Shown: in pieces, positions 37,867 to 45,379 of the stretch
How the letters are laid out: the number at the start of each line of letters is the position of its first letter
How positions within the stretch are numbered: the first letter of the stretch is position 1
Assembly: GCF_000613905.1 (NCBI RefSeq)
Contig: NZ_BAJW01000022.1
Coordinates: 1-47,268 of the forward strand
DNA from: Acetobacter persici JCM 25330
GTDB taxonomy: Bacteria > Pseudomonadota > Alphaproteobacteria > Acetobacterales > Acetobacteraceae
Length of the DNA: 47,268 bases
Reading direction: 5' to 3'
The notes under the pieces: generated by a model
Databases searched by the model: none
Told to the model about the DNA's origin: nothing
Seen by the model: the letters and a program-made list of their open reading frames with translations, nothing else
Position numbers and translations under genes: made by a program

Positions 37867-38269
37867 CGATAAACGGCAGTTTTCTGCGGGTTTTGCGTGG
37901 TTTCCGGTTGTCTTCCCTTTTTCAGATTTCGTCAAAATTGCACGGATTGCACCCCTTTTGGGCCGTCTTGCACGTGCAAAATCCGTGCAAGGATTTTGCC
38001 GTTTCTGAGGCGCTTTTCCGTCTGGAGAACCTTCGGCTTCTGGATACGTCATGCGTGTGTTGAAGCTATTGCTATATGCAGCAGGACCATATTGGTCGTC
38101 ATAGACGGGTTGCGATTGCCGGAAATTGTCTCAGGTATATAGTCTAAATTTTTAAATATTTGGGTGTGAGAGCCAAAAGACAACCATAAAACTCTATATT
38201 GATTTCGATATATTTATAAAATCTTAAAAAAATAAGATTTCTAGCTCTGCCAACTTAGGGAGAGCCAGC
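37867..38269. other. Gene-free stretch between tRNA-Val and luxI with nested inverted repeats
   Basis: About 400 bases without a credible gene. TTGCACGGATT (37938-37948) and AATCCGTGCAA (37980-37990) are 11-base inverted arms, and between them lies the perfect palindrome TTGCACGTGCAA (37968-37979). The TTGCAC core occurs at 37938, 37947 and 37968. Nearer luxI the DNA becomes AT-rich and holds an 8-bp hairpin (38219-38240). This could be an integrase arm-site or a regulatory region. No lux box could be identified with confidence. Confidence 0.6.
38219..38240 (+). promoter_or_regulatory. A6-loop hairpin upstream of luxI
   Basis: AAATCTTA (38219-38226), a loop of six A, then TAAGATTT (38233-38240) form a perfect 8-bp inverted repeat ending 29 bases before the luxI ATG. 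It is just upstream of the ribosome-binding sequence AGGGAGA (about 38257-38263). It could be an operator or a 5'-leader hairpin. Confidence 0.4.
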
Positions 38270-38861
38270 ATGTTGAAAGTATTCACTTACTCAGAAAAAA
38301 TGAGAAATTATCGGTCTTATGAAAATATGGTGCATGCTCGTGCAAATATTTTCCATAAGCGCATGAACTGGGATGTGGTGGTCGAGCGTGAGCGGGAGGA
38401 AGATGATTACGACCGGGAGCATAATCCGCTCTATATCGTGGCTGAAAGGCCGGATGGGTCACACGTTACGTCAATGAGGCTGCTGCCCACTACCGGCCCG
38501 ACGATGCTCAGAGACATATTTTACAAATTTTTCCCCGGATGCCCGGATATCTACGCCTCTAATATTTGGGAAGCCACACGCTACTGCGCGACGTTCAAAA
38601 AAGGCGACAGTCTGGCATACACGGGTGAGCTTTTTGTCAGGCTCTCAGAAATTTGCCTTGGGTCTGGTATTGATATCGTGACCGGCGTTTTTTTTCAATC
38701 CGATGCTGCGTGTCCTGAATAAGTCCGGCTGGGCGCCGACACCTGTCATGACCTCAGAATATGATGGTGCGCCGATTACGCTCGGCACCTCTGAGATATC
38801 AGAGCGCCGGATGCATGACATAGCGCGGCGTTATTCCCTGCAGCACGCCGCTCGTTCCTAA
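38270..38861 (+). CDS. luxI: LuxI-family acyl-homoserine-lactone synthase (frame interrupted)
   Basis: LuxI enzymes make N-acyl-homoserine lactone signals from SAM and acyl-ACP. The conserved residues are in place: Arg and Phe in HARANIF, Trp in MNWDVV, the acidic pair in EDDYD, Arg in SMRLLPTTGPTML, Phe in DIFYKFF, and Glu/Arg in WEATRYC. The frame breaks in an eight-T run at 38688-38695; seven T would give GVFFNPMLRVLNKSGWAPTP, an intact C-terminus and a stop at 38859-38861, 196 residues in all. The start has AGGGAGA upstream. A LuxR gene follows 85 bases later. In a related acetic acid bacterium the GinI/GinR pair of this type controls acid production and growth; orthology is likely but not proven here. 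Confidence 0.9.
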
Positions 38862-38981
38862 ATGACTTTTCGAAGTGTGTTTTATAATCTAACATCTCCG
38901 TCCGCCTAAAATATCTGTTAACACAGTTAAGGTGCTTCTCGACTCATGAGGCCGGGTAAGCACCGGAACGGAGACCTGAGT

Positions 38982-39716
38982 GTGGAACATGAAGAAAACA
39001 AACCATATTCGATGGATGGCTCCATTCTACAAGAAATAGAGAGCTTCTCCCGAAAAGAAAATTTCTTATCCACGTTCGATAAGATCAAAGAAGTGTTCCC
39101 TATACGGAATATTTCATATGTATTTCTTTCAGAGCACCCAAATATCAAAGCAGAGGACTCATTTATCAGCACTCATAGTCCCGAGTGGCAGAAACTTTAC
39201 TATGAGAAGAATTTTGTACAGCACGACCCTGCGGTAAAGGCGGCTTTCAACAGCATTTTGCCCGTGAGCTGGAAAGATCTGAGGTGCAAATCGGCTAAAG
39301 AAAAGCAGGTGATGAATCTCTTCCGGGAGCACGAGCCTTCCAGTTCCGGCATCACATTGCCATTACGAGGGTTGAGAGGTGAACTGGGAATCCTGACGAT
39401 CACTGCTCAGGAGACACATCTGATAGAGAATAAAGCCAACTACTCCCGGCTTTTTTCTCAGGTAGGCACCTACGTCCACGAATGGTTTGCCAGGCAAGCT
39501 GGCCTGCGCGACGAGATCTCGACACCCAGCCTGTCCTCTCGGGAAAAGCAGTGTCTGGCGCTTTACGCTGATGGACATATGGGACTGAAGGTGGCGGAGA
39601 AGTTGGGGGTATCTGAGGCCGCGGTGCGCCTGTACCTGACCTCAGCCCGCTTTAAGTTACAGACTCAAACGACCTGTGGCGCTGTCGCCCGCGCCATAAG
39701 GCTGGGTATCATATAG
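38982..39716 (+). CDS. luxR: LuxR-family AHL-responsive transcriptional regulator
   Basis: The frame is open from ATG 38946. The GTG at 38982 is preferred because CGGAG lies upstream of it, giving 244 residues. The autoinducer-binding domain keeps the key residues: Trp and Tyr in SPEWQKLYYEKNF, Asp-Pro in VQHDPAVKAAF and Trp in LPVSWKDL. The C-terminal GerE-type helix-turn-helix is LSSREKQCLALYADGHMGLK, then VAEKLGVSEAAVRLYLTSAR. It probably binds the signal made by the adjacent synthase. Its last 60 bases overlap, tail to tail, the end of the next minus-strand gene, which is unusual. Confidence 0.9.
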   Translation: MEHEENKPYSMDGSILQEIESFSRKENFLSTFDKIKEVFPIRNISYVFLSEHPNIKAEDSFISTHSPEWQKLYYEKNFVQHDPAVKAAFNSILPVSWKDLRCKSAKEKQVMNLFREHEPSSSGITLPLRGLRGELGILTITAQETHLIENKANYSRLFSQVGTYVHEWFARQAGLRDEISTPSLSSREKQCLALYADGHMGLKVAEKLGVSEAAVRLYLTSARFKLQTQTTCGAVARAIRLGII

Positions 39717-40304
39717 GGCAATCTGGGCGATATTGTTGTTCAGGTAAATGAACATAGCCTCTTTTACCTGCGTGGTGTTCAGTCCGCCGTTAGTATGACA
39801 AAGATCCAAAAACCTTCCTATATGGAGGGTTTTTGCGCCACAGACATGGGGCTCTGGATCATAGATATCAAGCAATGCCGCCCCTACCCCTGTGTCATAA
39901 ATCAGATCAGCCAAAGCATAACCAATGCAGGCTTCAGGTCCATTTTCCAGCACGGGCATGTTGCCTGGGGCCTTCCTCTCTTTTGTTTCTGCTGGTTTCA
40001 GACCGGCCATTCCCGCGCAGTATGCCAGCACTCTGAACAAATCTGAAAAATGCAGACGCTCTTCAGTTCTCAGGATTTTCAACAAGGTTTTTGTTGCCTC
40101 GTTCCCGATCAGAGCTGTGTAATGAGAGTTATAGTTGAACGCCTCAATCAGATAACATCTGTATCTTTCTCTGGAACGACAGATATCTGTCTCCGTATTA
40201 TAAATTTTTACTAAATTATTATCGATATCATCTCCCAAGATAGATTTAATTATTATATCTATTTTTATTATTTGTTTGTTAATAATTACATCTACATTTT
40301 CCAT
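39657..40304 (-). CDS. Unknown protein overlapping the 3' end of luxR
   Basis: I do not recognise this family. From the ATG at 40304, which has AAAAGG nine bases upstream, it has 215 residues; the frame is open to 40343. The N-terminal third is AT-rich and rich in Ile, Asn and Asp (MENVDVIINKQIIKIDIIIK). The C-terminal part is GC-rich with LHFSDLFRVLAYCAGMAGLK and DLIYDTGVGAALLDIYDPEP. No signal peptide or membrane helix is seen. The gene converges on luxR with a 60-base overlap, so both proteins are coded by the same DNA there. It is divergent from the next plus-strand gene. Confidence 0.6.
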   Translation of the reverse strand: MENVDVIINKQIIKIDIIIKSILGDDIDNNLVKIYNTETDICRSRERYRCYLIEAFNYNSHYTALIGNEATKTLLKILRTEERLHFSDLFRVLAYCAGMAGLKPAETKERKAPGNMPVLENGPEACIGYALADLIYDTGVGAALLDIYDPEPHVCGAKTLHIGRFLDLCHTNGGLNTTQVKEAMFIYLNNNIAQIALYDTQPYGAGDSATGRLSL

Positions 40305-40408
40305 GAGCATGCACCTTTTCTTGAAAGAAAAATGTACCGGCACGTGGCCTTGGGCGCACCCTGTGAGGATCGCTATATTGAAATTGATATAATTTTGCTA
40401 AGTCAGGC

Positions 40409-40423
40409 AGTTAAGTGTTAACT
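40409..40423. promoter_or_regulatory. Perfect inverted repeat in the divergent intergenic region
   Basis: AGTTAAGTGTTAACT is a 15-base inverted repeat (six-base arms, GTG centre) 36 bases upstream of the ATG at 40459, between two divergent unknown genes. Its GTGTTAAC half is the complement of GTTAACAC upstream of luxR (38917-38924). It may be an operator. Confidence 0.35.
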
Positions 40424-40458
40424 TTCTGTAAATTATATATTTGCAGTTGAGGCATAAA

Positions 40459-40887
40459 ATGCATTCTAGAAGACTTGGTGTTATTACAGATAGTGATATT
40501 CAGAATTTCGACAGTTTTGTTGTTCGTTTGGTTGATGCTATAAAAAAACACGTTAGAGAAAATCTTGATATTGAAAATTTATATATTGGCATTTCTTTGG
40601 ATCATGCAGCAGATACTCTTGCTCGTGCCGGGAGTTTAAATGTTTCTTTTCTGTTGAAAGAGCCAATAATTTTAAAACGACCTCTGTCAGTGAGTTACAG
40701 CAATGGGTTTTGGTACGGCACCGTTGTTCTGCCAGAGCAACCGAGAAGCATTGTGATAAAGCGAAGCGACGAGAGTTCCTTCCTAAACGAATATTTAGAT
40801 TCGCTGCTATCAGAAATTTCATCTGCGCTTGATTTTATTGCTTCTCAGTTGGATTGGAGCATCGCGCCGGAAGACCGGTTCAACTAG
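40459..40887 (+). CDS. Unknown small protein
   Basis: No family is recognised. The ATG at 40459 has TGAGG at a good distance and gives 142 residues (MHSRRLGVITDSDIQNFDSF onward); the frame is open from a TTG at 40441. It appears soluble and alternates acidic helices (DSFVVRLVDAIKKHVRENLD, LNEYLDSLLSEISSALDFIA) with a short beta-rich centre (LKRPLSVSYSNGFWYGTVVL). Base composition is more AT-rich than the core genes. It may belong to the same acquired segment as the 39657-40304 gene, its divergent neighbour. Confidence 0.55.
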   Translation: MHSRRLGVITDSDIQNFDSFVVRLVDAIKKHVRENLDIENLYIGISLDHAADTLARAGSLNVSFLLKEPIILKRPLSVSYSNGFWYGTVVLPEQPRSIVIKRSDESSFLNEYLDSLLSEISSALDFIASQLDWSIAPEDRFN

Positions 40888-40920
40888 CACGCTAAAAGCG
40901 TTTCAGCCCCCTGCCCTGCC

Positions 40921-41658
40921 TTACACGCCGGTGAATCTCTCCTGTTGCTCCGGGTGTGTGGCGTAGGTGATAACGGTGGCGTTCTGCCCGTCCGGTGCAG
41001 GGATAACCTCTGAATCGACCATATGCAGTTTGCGGCGGCGGGCCTCTATTGGGGTTTCCCATTTGCGCGGGCGGCCACCCAACGCGCCATTATGCCGGGA
41101 GGCGATGATTTTGGCTGTTGAGGGTGGCCGGTCTGGGCCGGGGTCCAGAAGCGGCATGTCCAGCGTGGCTTCCATCAGAATCCGCACGCCCTGCTTGCGG
41201 GGCATGGGAAACGGCAGGCCGCAGTTCTGCCATTCCTGATACGCGGCGGCCTCCCCTACTGCATCCCACAGGCAGAGCACGCGGGCGAAGCGGCTGAACC
41301 ATTCCGCCTTACTGGTGGGCAGCGCGTAGCTGCCGGTTTTGCGGATGGAGGGCAGGACTTCCGCCGTGACCCACTTGCGAAAGCGTTTGGCCTCGGCCTT
41401 TCGGCTGGTGAGAATGAGGGTGTAGAGGCCGCTTTCGTTGACCGTTGTAAGAAGGCGCTGTTGCGTAACGCCATTTAGGCTGGTGTCGGTAATACCGACG
41501 TCAGCTTTCTCATCATCATCTAGTCGGGTCGCTGCATCTCGACTGTTTGCCACCCCCAACACACCACACACATCGGCCAACACAAACCACGGCTCACCTT
41601 CACGGGTCAGCACCCGCACGGCATGCTCCTCAAAGCTAAATGGCATTACGGCGCTCAT
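40921..41658 (-). CDS. Prophage BRO-family antirepressor
   Basis: A 245-residue protein with an N-terminal BRO domain: PFSFEEHAVRVLTREGEPWF, then VLADVCGVLGVANSRDAATR, LDDDEKADV, and ESGLYTLILTSRKAEAKRFR followed by WVTAEVLPSIRKTGSY, the classic phage antirepressor pattern. The C-terminal half is less conserved and contains LGGRPRKWETPIEARRRK. In phages such proteins often modulate repressors or host functions. Its start overlaps the end of the upstream gene by four bases (ATGA), so the two form an operon. Confidence 0.85.
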   Translation of the reverse strand: MSAVMPFSFEEHAVRVLTREGEPWFVLADVCGVLGVANSRDAATRLDDDEKADVGITDTSLNGVTQQRLLTTVNESGLYTLILTSRKAEAKRFRKWVTAEVLPSIRKTGSYALPTSKAEWFSRFARVLCLWDAVGEAAAYQEWQNCGLPFPMPRKQGVRILMEATLDMPLLDPGPDRPPSTAKIIASRHNGALGGRPRKWETPIEARRRKLHMVDSEVIPAPDGQNATVITYATHPEQQERFTGV

Positions 41659-42086
41659 GCTGCTTTCTCCCGCACCAGATCCCGCGCCAGTGAGAGGATA
41701 AGCTGCGTCTCTCCGTCCATTTCGCTATAGCTCAGGTGTTCCGGCAGAAGTGCGAGAATAATTTCGGCCTTCAGGCGCTGGCCTTGCGGGGTGACGGCGG
41801 GAATGGCTGCCAGCTCTTCCAAGCGGTCACATTCTTCCAGCACCAGTGCATCAAACCGGGCCTCGTAAGCATCGGCTTCCGGCGCGTTGCAAGCTGGCTC
41901 AGGCTGGTTACTCATTGTGCGCACAGCTGAATACGCGGCCTGAAACCGCTGGTGACTGGCAAACAGCCGTGCATCATCCAACTGAGCAGCAGATGCGGCT
42001 GGCATGACTGCCAGCAAGGGTGCAGCCATGATTCCGCTAAGCACACAACGGCGTTGTGTGGTAGATAAGGCATTAGCCTTGGGCAT
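41655..42086 (-). CDS. Prophage-associated protein with a Tat-like N-terminus, unknown function
   Basis: A 143-residue protein. The start at 42086 has AGGGAGAG upstream. The N-terminus STTQRRCVLSGIMAAPLLAV, then MPAASAA, looks like a twin-arginine or Sec signal, but the second part is mostly acidic helix (DAYEARFDALVLEECDRLEE). It may be exported, or the N-terminus may simply be hydrophobic. It is translationally coupled to the BRO gene. It is divergent from the ribbon-helix-helix gene across an 89-base spacer. No family is recognised. Confidence 0.65.
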   Translation of the reverse strand: MPKANALSTTQRRCVLSGIMAAPLLAVMPAASAAQLDDARLFASHQRFQAAYSAVRTMSNQPEPACNAPEADAYEARFDALVLEECDRLEELAAIPAVTPQGQRLKAEIILALLPEHLSYSEMDGETQLILSLARDLVREKAA

Positions 42087-42155
42087 GGGGTTCTCTCCCT
42101 GCTTGAGGTTAGGGCGCAGCAGGAAGGTTGGATTTCCTGTTGCCGCCCGCTTTAT

Positions 42156-42198
42156 ATGCGCGTATTTAAATACTTATGTCAACATTAAACACGCGCAT
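42156..42198. promoter_or_regulatory. Operator-like palindromes at the start of the RHH gene
   Basis: GTATTTAAATAC (42162-42173) is a perfect 12-base palindrome two bases before the RHH start codon. An outer inverted pair ATGCGCGT (42156-42163) and ACGCGCAT (42191-42198) is centred almost on the start codon. The site lies between divergent genes and fits binding by the RHH protein itself. Confidence 0.5.
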
Positions 42199-42361
42199 TA
42201 AAAAAAGAGGCCGTCCTTCAGTCGAAAGCGAAGAAGTTCGCTCTCGTATCCAGCAGCCCTTGCTTGGAGAATTGGACGAATGGGCCGAAAAAGAGGGTAT
42301 CCCAAGAGCCGAAGCTGTACGTCGTCTCATTCGGCTTGGACTAAATATGCCTCATGAATGA
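42176..42361 (+). CDS. Ribbon-helix-helix DNA-binding protein
   Basis: A 61-residue protein with basic N-terminus KKRGRPSVESEEVRSRIQQP followed by a predicted strand and two helices (LLGELDEWAEKEGIPRAEAV, then RRLIRLGL). This is the CopG/Arc-type RHH pattern; such proteins are usually autoregulating repressors. No Shine-Dalgarno sequence precedes the ATG; a palindrome occupies that place, so translation may be leaderless. It probably controls the divergent 42086/BRO operon. No toxin partner is encoded next to it. Confidence 0.75.
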   Translation: MSTLNTRIKKRGRPSVESEEVRSRIQQPLLGELDEWAEKEGIPRAEAVRRLIRLGLNMPHE

Positions 42362-42525
42362 ATATTTTCTAATTTCATTCTATGTTTATTTGGGAATGCA
42401 TAGGTTCTAGGGGAATTTCACAGTTAATTTAATAAATTGAATTATTCAAAAATAAAATACTTAACATGGATCTTTATATAAATTACATATTATCCAATGT
42501 TACAACGTAATTTTATGAGAAAAAA

Positions 42526-43837
42526 ATGGCTGGAAACGAAAACATATCTCCGGAGATTTTAGTAGCAACGATAGATGATGCTAAGCTCATATATATATTT
42601 GATAAGATAAAAAAAATTTTTGGTGAAAATGTTAGTGTAGAATATCTATCAGGGCCAAATATAAAAATCAATGAATTAAATGAAAAAAAATTTTACGGCG
42701 AATATATTATACAAAAAGCCACTTTATCTGTAGAAGAGCCGTTTAAATTTAAGACGGAAAATAGATCATTAAAAGTATTTGAAGTTCATTTCCAAAGAAA
42801 TCCTCTTAATTTTGCAACTCAAGCTTCTCCTTGGGTGAATTCATTTTTTACAAAAACGTATTATTTAAGCGGAAGTGTTAATAATACACAAGAAGCTATA
42901 AATGCAAACAAAAATTGGCTTTGTGAGAACGAAGAAAAAATTATTAACTCTATAGTAATAATAACAAAAAATACAATTATTACCCCGAGCAATTTACCTC
43001 CTGATAATTCCCAAATAGCTACTTTAATATCTGGCATGAGAGACGCTCACCAGCGTATTATGGCAGATTACCAGCAACAACTAAAAGATTCCGCCATATC
43101 TAATGAAAAAAGAGAAAAAATATTTAATGAGAAAGAACAAAAAAGAGAGAAATTTTATAATGAAAAATTAAAAGAACTAGAATTAGAGAGATAAATTAGA
43201 CAAAGCAAGTCATAAAAGTGAAAGAAGAAAGCTTTTTTCGAAAGTAACCGATGCGGAGCAGCTTGCTAAGAGAAAAGAATACCTTTCCTTGGAAAGCAGA
43301 ATAATAAGATGGGGAATTGTAATTGTAAGAATTTTTTGTGCATTTATTTCTTTTTACATAACGATATCTTGCATTAATTCTCTTAATTATGCGGCTGGTT
43401 CTACAAAAGAAATAAATTGGATCTATGAATATCTTATATTTAAAAGCGTTGCATCATCAGCAATAGCAGTTGCCAGCTTGGTTTTTGCGGCACGCTGGAT
43501 GCAATCTTTCTACAAAGAGGATGTGAAAAGGTCTGAAGAAGTAGAGAGATTTAATGCTGATATGATTCGTGCAAGTTGGGCAATAGAGACAATCCTCGAA
43601 GTTCAAGAGGAATACGGAAAAGATGTTCCTGAAATATTAATTAAAGGTATGATAACGGGATTATTTGAGGACAAACAGAAAGCGAACGAGGTTAATGATG
43701 CTTCACTAGCCTTACAGGCGCTTCTTGCGTTCACGGGTTCTGCTTCATTTGGTCCGAATGGTCCCACAATTGAAATTGGAAAAAAAGAAGCGAAAGCCCT
43801 GTCAAAAGCAAAGCTGCCTACCGATGAAGAAAAATAA
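42526..43837 (+). CDS. AT-rich two-helix membrane protein of unknown function (frame interrupted)
   Basis: I do not recognise this family. Two open frames, 42526-43194 and an open stretch entering at about 43190 and ending at 43837, fit one protein of about 436 residues. They join in a GA repeat at 43186-43190, where one base too many (or two too few) separates LKELELER from DKLDKASHKSERRKLFSKVT. The N-terminal about 150 residues look globular. A charged coiled coil follows (EKREKIFNEKEQKREKFYNE), then two membrane helices (GIVIVRIFCAFISFYITI and SSAIAVASLVFAA) and a cytoplasmic tail of about 115 residues. The DNA is far more AT-rich than its surroundings. Its position between prophage genes makes it a cargo (moron) candidate; a phage-defence role is only a guess. 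Confidence 0.65.
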
Positions 43838-43861
43838 TAATATTTCTTCATGATTTTATTT

Positions 43862-43920
43862 TATCTAAGGACGAGATTTTATTTATTATCTCATCCTTAG
43901 ATATTCTATTTTTTATATTT
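43862..43920 (+). terminator. Strong terminator after the AT-rich membrane protein gene
   Basis: TATCTAAGGACGAGA (43862-43876) and TCTCATCCTTAGATA (43889-43903) pair over 15 positions with one mismatch and a 12-base loop, followed on the plus strand by ATTCTATTTTTTATATTT. It ends the cargo gene and faces the minus-strand phage lysis operon. Confidence 0.75.
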
Positions 43921-44092
43921 GTACGGAAGTATTAGCCCTATCCAACTTCTGCTCCGCAAGCTCCCACTCGGCGTCTGTCGGAGCGCGTCCTTCCTTAATC
44001 GGGGCCAGCAGCGCTTTAATGTCGGCTACAATCATCGGGCCATTCTGGATCAGGGCTTCCACGGCGGAAATGGCAATCTGGGTATAGTTCAT
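43913..44092 (-). CDS. Small prophage protein, unknown function
   Basis: A 59-residue protein starting MNYTQIAISAVEALIQNGPM and containing KEGRAPTDAEWELAEQKLD, then RANTSVQI at the end. It is helical, with no membrane segment. GC content and direction match the phage lysis genes upstream, so it is probably the last gene of that operon. Its final codons lie in the T-rich tail of the opposing terminator. No function is recognised. Confidence 0.6.
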   Translation of the reverse strand: MNYTQIAISAVEALIQNGPMIVADIKALLAPIKEGRAPTDAEWELAEQKLDRANTSVQI

Positions 44093-44137
44093 CGGTCAGT
44101 TTTCCTAGGTGTGTTGCGGTTTGGGTGATGGGTGGTG

Positions 44138-44491
44138 TCAGGACGCAGGCACAAGCGTCCGCGCCGCGTCCAGCGCATCCTGTGCGGCTTCTACAGCGGC
44201 CTCCCCCAGCGGGTCGCCCTTACGGGCGGCTTCATCCAGCGGTTTGATCTGCTCATAGGCCTTCTGGAAGGCAGGCTTCAGCTTCGCCACCACGGCCGGA
44301 TCTGCTGCCGGGTTCTGCTCATAGGCCGCCGCAAGCTGGGCGGCTGCGGCGAAGGAGAGGCTGAGGCCATAAACAGCCTGCTGGCGCTGCACGGTCTGGC
44401 CTGTGCCACACGCGGTCAGAGCCAGCGGCAGGAGCAGCGCAAGTGCTAGGGCAGCGGCTTTGTGCCGCAGGAAAGAAAGCTTCTTGGTCAT
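44138..44491 (-). CDS. Prophage-encoded small lipoprotein
   Basis: A 117-residue protein with a clear lipoprotein signal: KKLSFLRHKAAALALALLLP, then lipobox LTAC. The mature part is Ala-rich and helical (LSLSFAAAAQLAAAYEQNPA, AFQKAYEQIKPLDEAARKGD). It lies directly after holin- and lysozyme-like genes, the place where spanin-type lipoproteins occur in many phages. However, the sequence is not proline-rich like known outer-membrane spanins, so a spanin role is only possible. Confidence 0.65.
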   Translation of the reverse strand: MTKKLSFLRHKAAALALALLLPLALTACGTGQTVQRQQAVYGLSLSFAAAAQLAAAYEQNPAADPAVVAKLKPAFQKAYEQIKPLDEAARKGDPLGEAAVEAAQDALDAARTLVPAS

Positions 44492-44575
44492 GGTTATATC
44501 CGAATAAAAAAGCCGCCTCAGAGGGCGGCATGAGAAAGGATCGTGCTATTATCACGGCCCTTACAGGCTGGAAGA

Positions 44576-44809
44576 TCAGGCAGGCTTGCCGTCAGAATCG
44601 GAAGCGTTGGTCGCGTGGCCCTTGTTCTGCGCCACGCTGTTGACCAGCGCATACAGCTTCATCCAGCGGGAACCGTCGGCCGGACGCGGCCAGAACCGGG
44701 CCAGCAGCGCACACAGCGCCACCAGAAAGGTGCCAACAGTCACAAGGTCGCCCGCATACTGCGCGGGCAGCATCGGCAGAACCGATGCCAGAAGAGATTG
44801 CCAGTCCAT
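44576..44809 (-). CDS. Holin-like small membrane protein
   Basis: A 77-residue protein with a short helical N-terminus (MDWQSLLASVLPML), one clear membrane helix (LVTVGTFLVALCALLARF) and a charged C-terminus. AAGGAA lies upstream of the ATG. The position next to a phage lysozyme with no export signal suggests a holin that lets the endolysin reach the wall. Class assignment is by size, topology and context only. Confidence 0.6.
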   Translation of the reverse strand: MDWQSLLASVLPMLPAQYAGDLVTVGTFLVALCALLARFWPRPADGSRWMKLYALVNSVAQNKGHATNASDSDGKPA

Positions 44810-44842
44810 GGCATTTCCTTTTTCAGTAGAGAGTTGATGGCG

Positions 44843-45313
44843 TCAGGGCACAGGCAGACCGGCCCACACCAGCCATTCAGCATGCCGCCGCCGGGTCAGG
44901 CCCGGAGAGGTGACCAGTTCGCCGTCTTTGTGCATGTGGTTCCAGAGCAGGAGCTGGTTCCGGGCCACAGCCCCCTGCCCTGCATTCAGCAGCCGCAACA
45001 GGGTGGACCCGGCCAGCGCCGACAACCCCAGATTGAACGCAAAATCCAGCAGGGCCGCCTCCTGTCCGGTGGTCAGGCTCACACACGCAAGATTGCGGAT
45101 TTCGGGCTGGAGCGCATGGAGCGCCGCCAGAAGCAGATTGTCTGCCTCAGCCGCCGTAATGGGGGCTGTGCGGCCACAGACGGCGGCCCCGTTGGCCAGC
45201 CAGCGGCTGCCGTAGCCAATGGTCCAGTAACCGGCCGGGCAGACGTAAGGCCGCAGGCATAGCCCCTCAAACCGTCGCGCCAGACTAGCCGCGATAAGGA
45301 TCGGATCATCCAT
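44843..45313 (-). CDS. Phage endolysin, glycoside hydrolase family 24 lysozyme
   Basis: A T4-lysozyme-type muramidase of 156 residues that cuts the glycan strands of peptidoglycan. The active-site region RRFEGLCLRPYVCPAGYWTI has the spacing E-8aa-C-5aa-T followed by GYG, so the usual catalytic Asp is replaced by Cys. Further motifs are TTGQEAALLDFAFNLGLSAL and GSTLLRLLN, then GLTRRRHAEWLVW near the end. There is no signal peptide or signal-anchor segment, so release should need the adjacent holin-like protein. Confidence 0.88.
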   Translation of the reverse strand: MDDPILIAASLARRFEGLCLRPYVCPAGYWTIGYGSRWLANGAAVCGRTAPITAAEADNLLLAALHALQPEIRNLACVSLTTGQEAALLDFAFNLGLSALAGSTLLRLLNAGQGAVARNQLLLWNHMHKDGELVTSPGLTRRRHAEWLVWAGLPVP

Positions 45314-45379
45314 TCAATTTTCCAGATATAAAAAAGGCCGCGTCATGCGCGGCAGTGGGTGGGCGAGTGTTTTAGGTTT

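Noticed and set aside
37837-38052. 71-codon minus-strand frame across the tRNA-Val end
   Set aside because: It runs into the tRNA gene and has no protein-like features.
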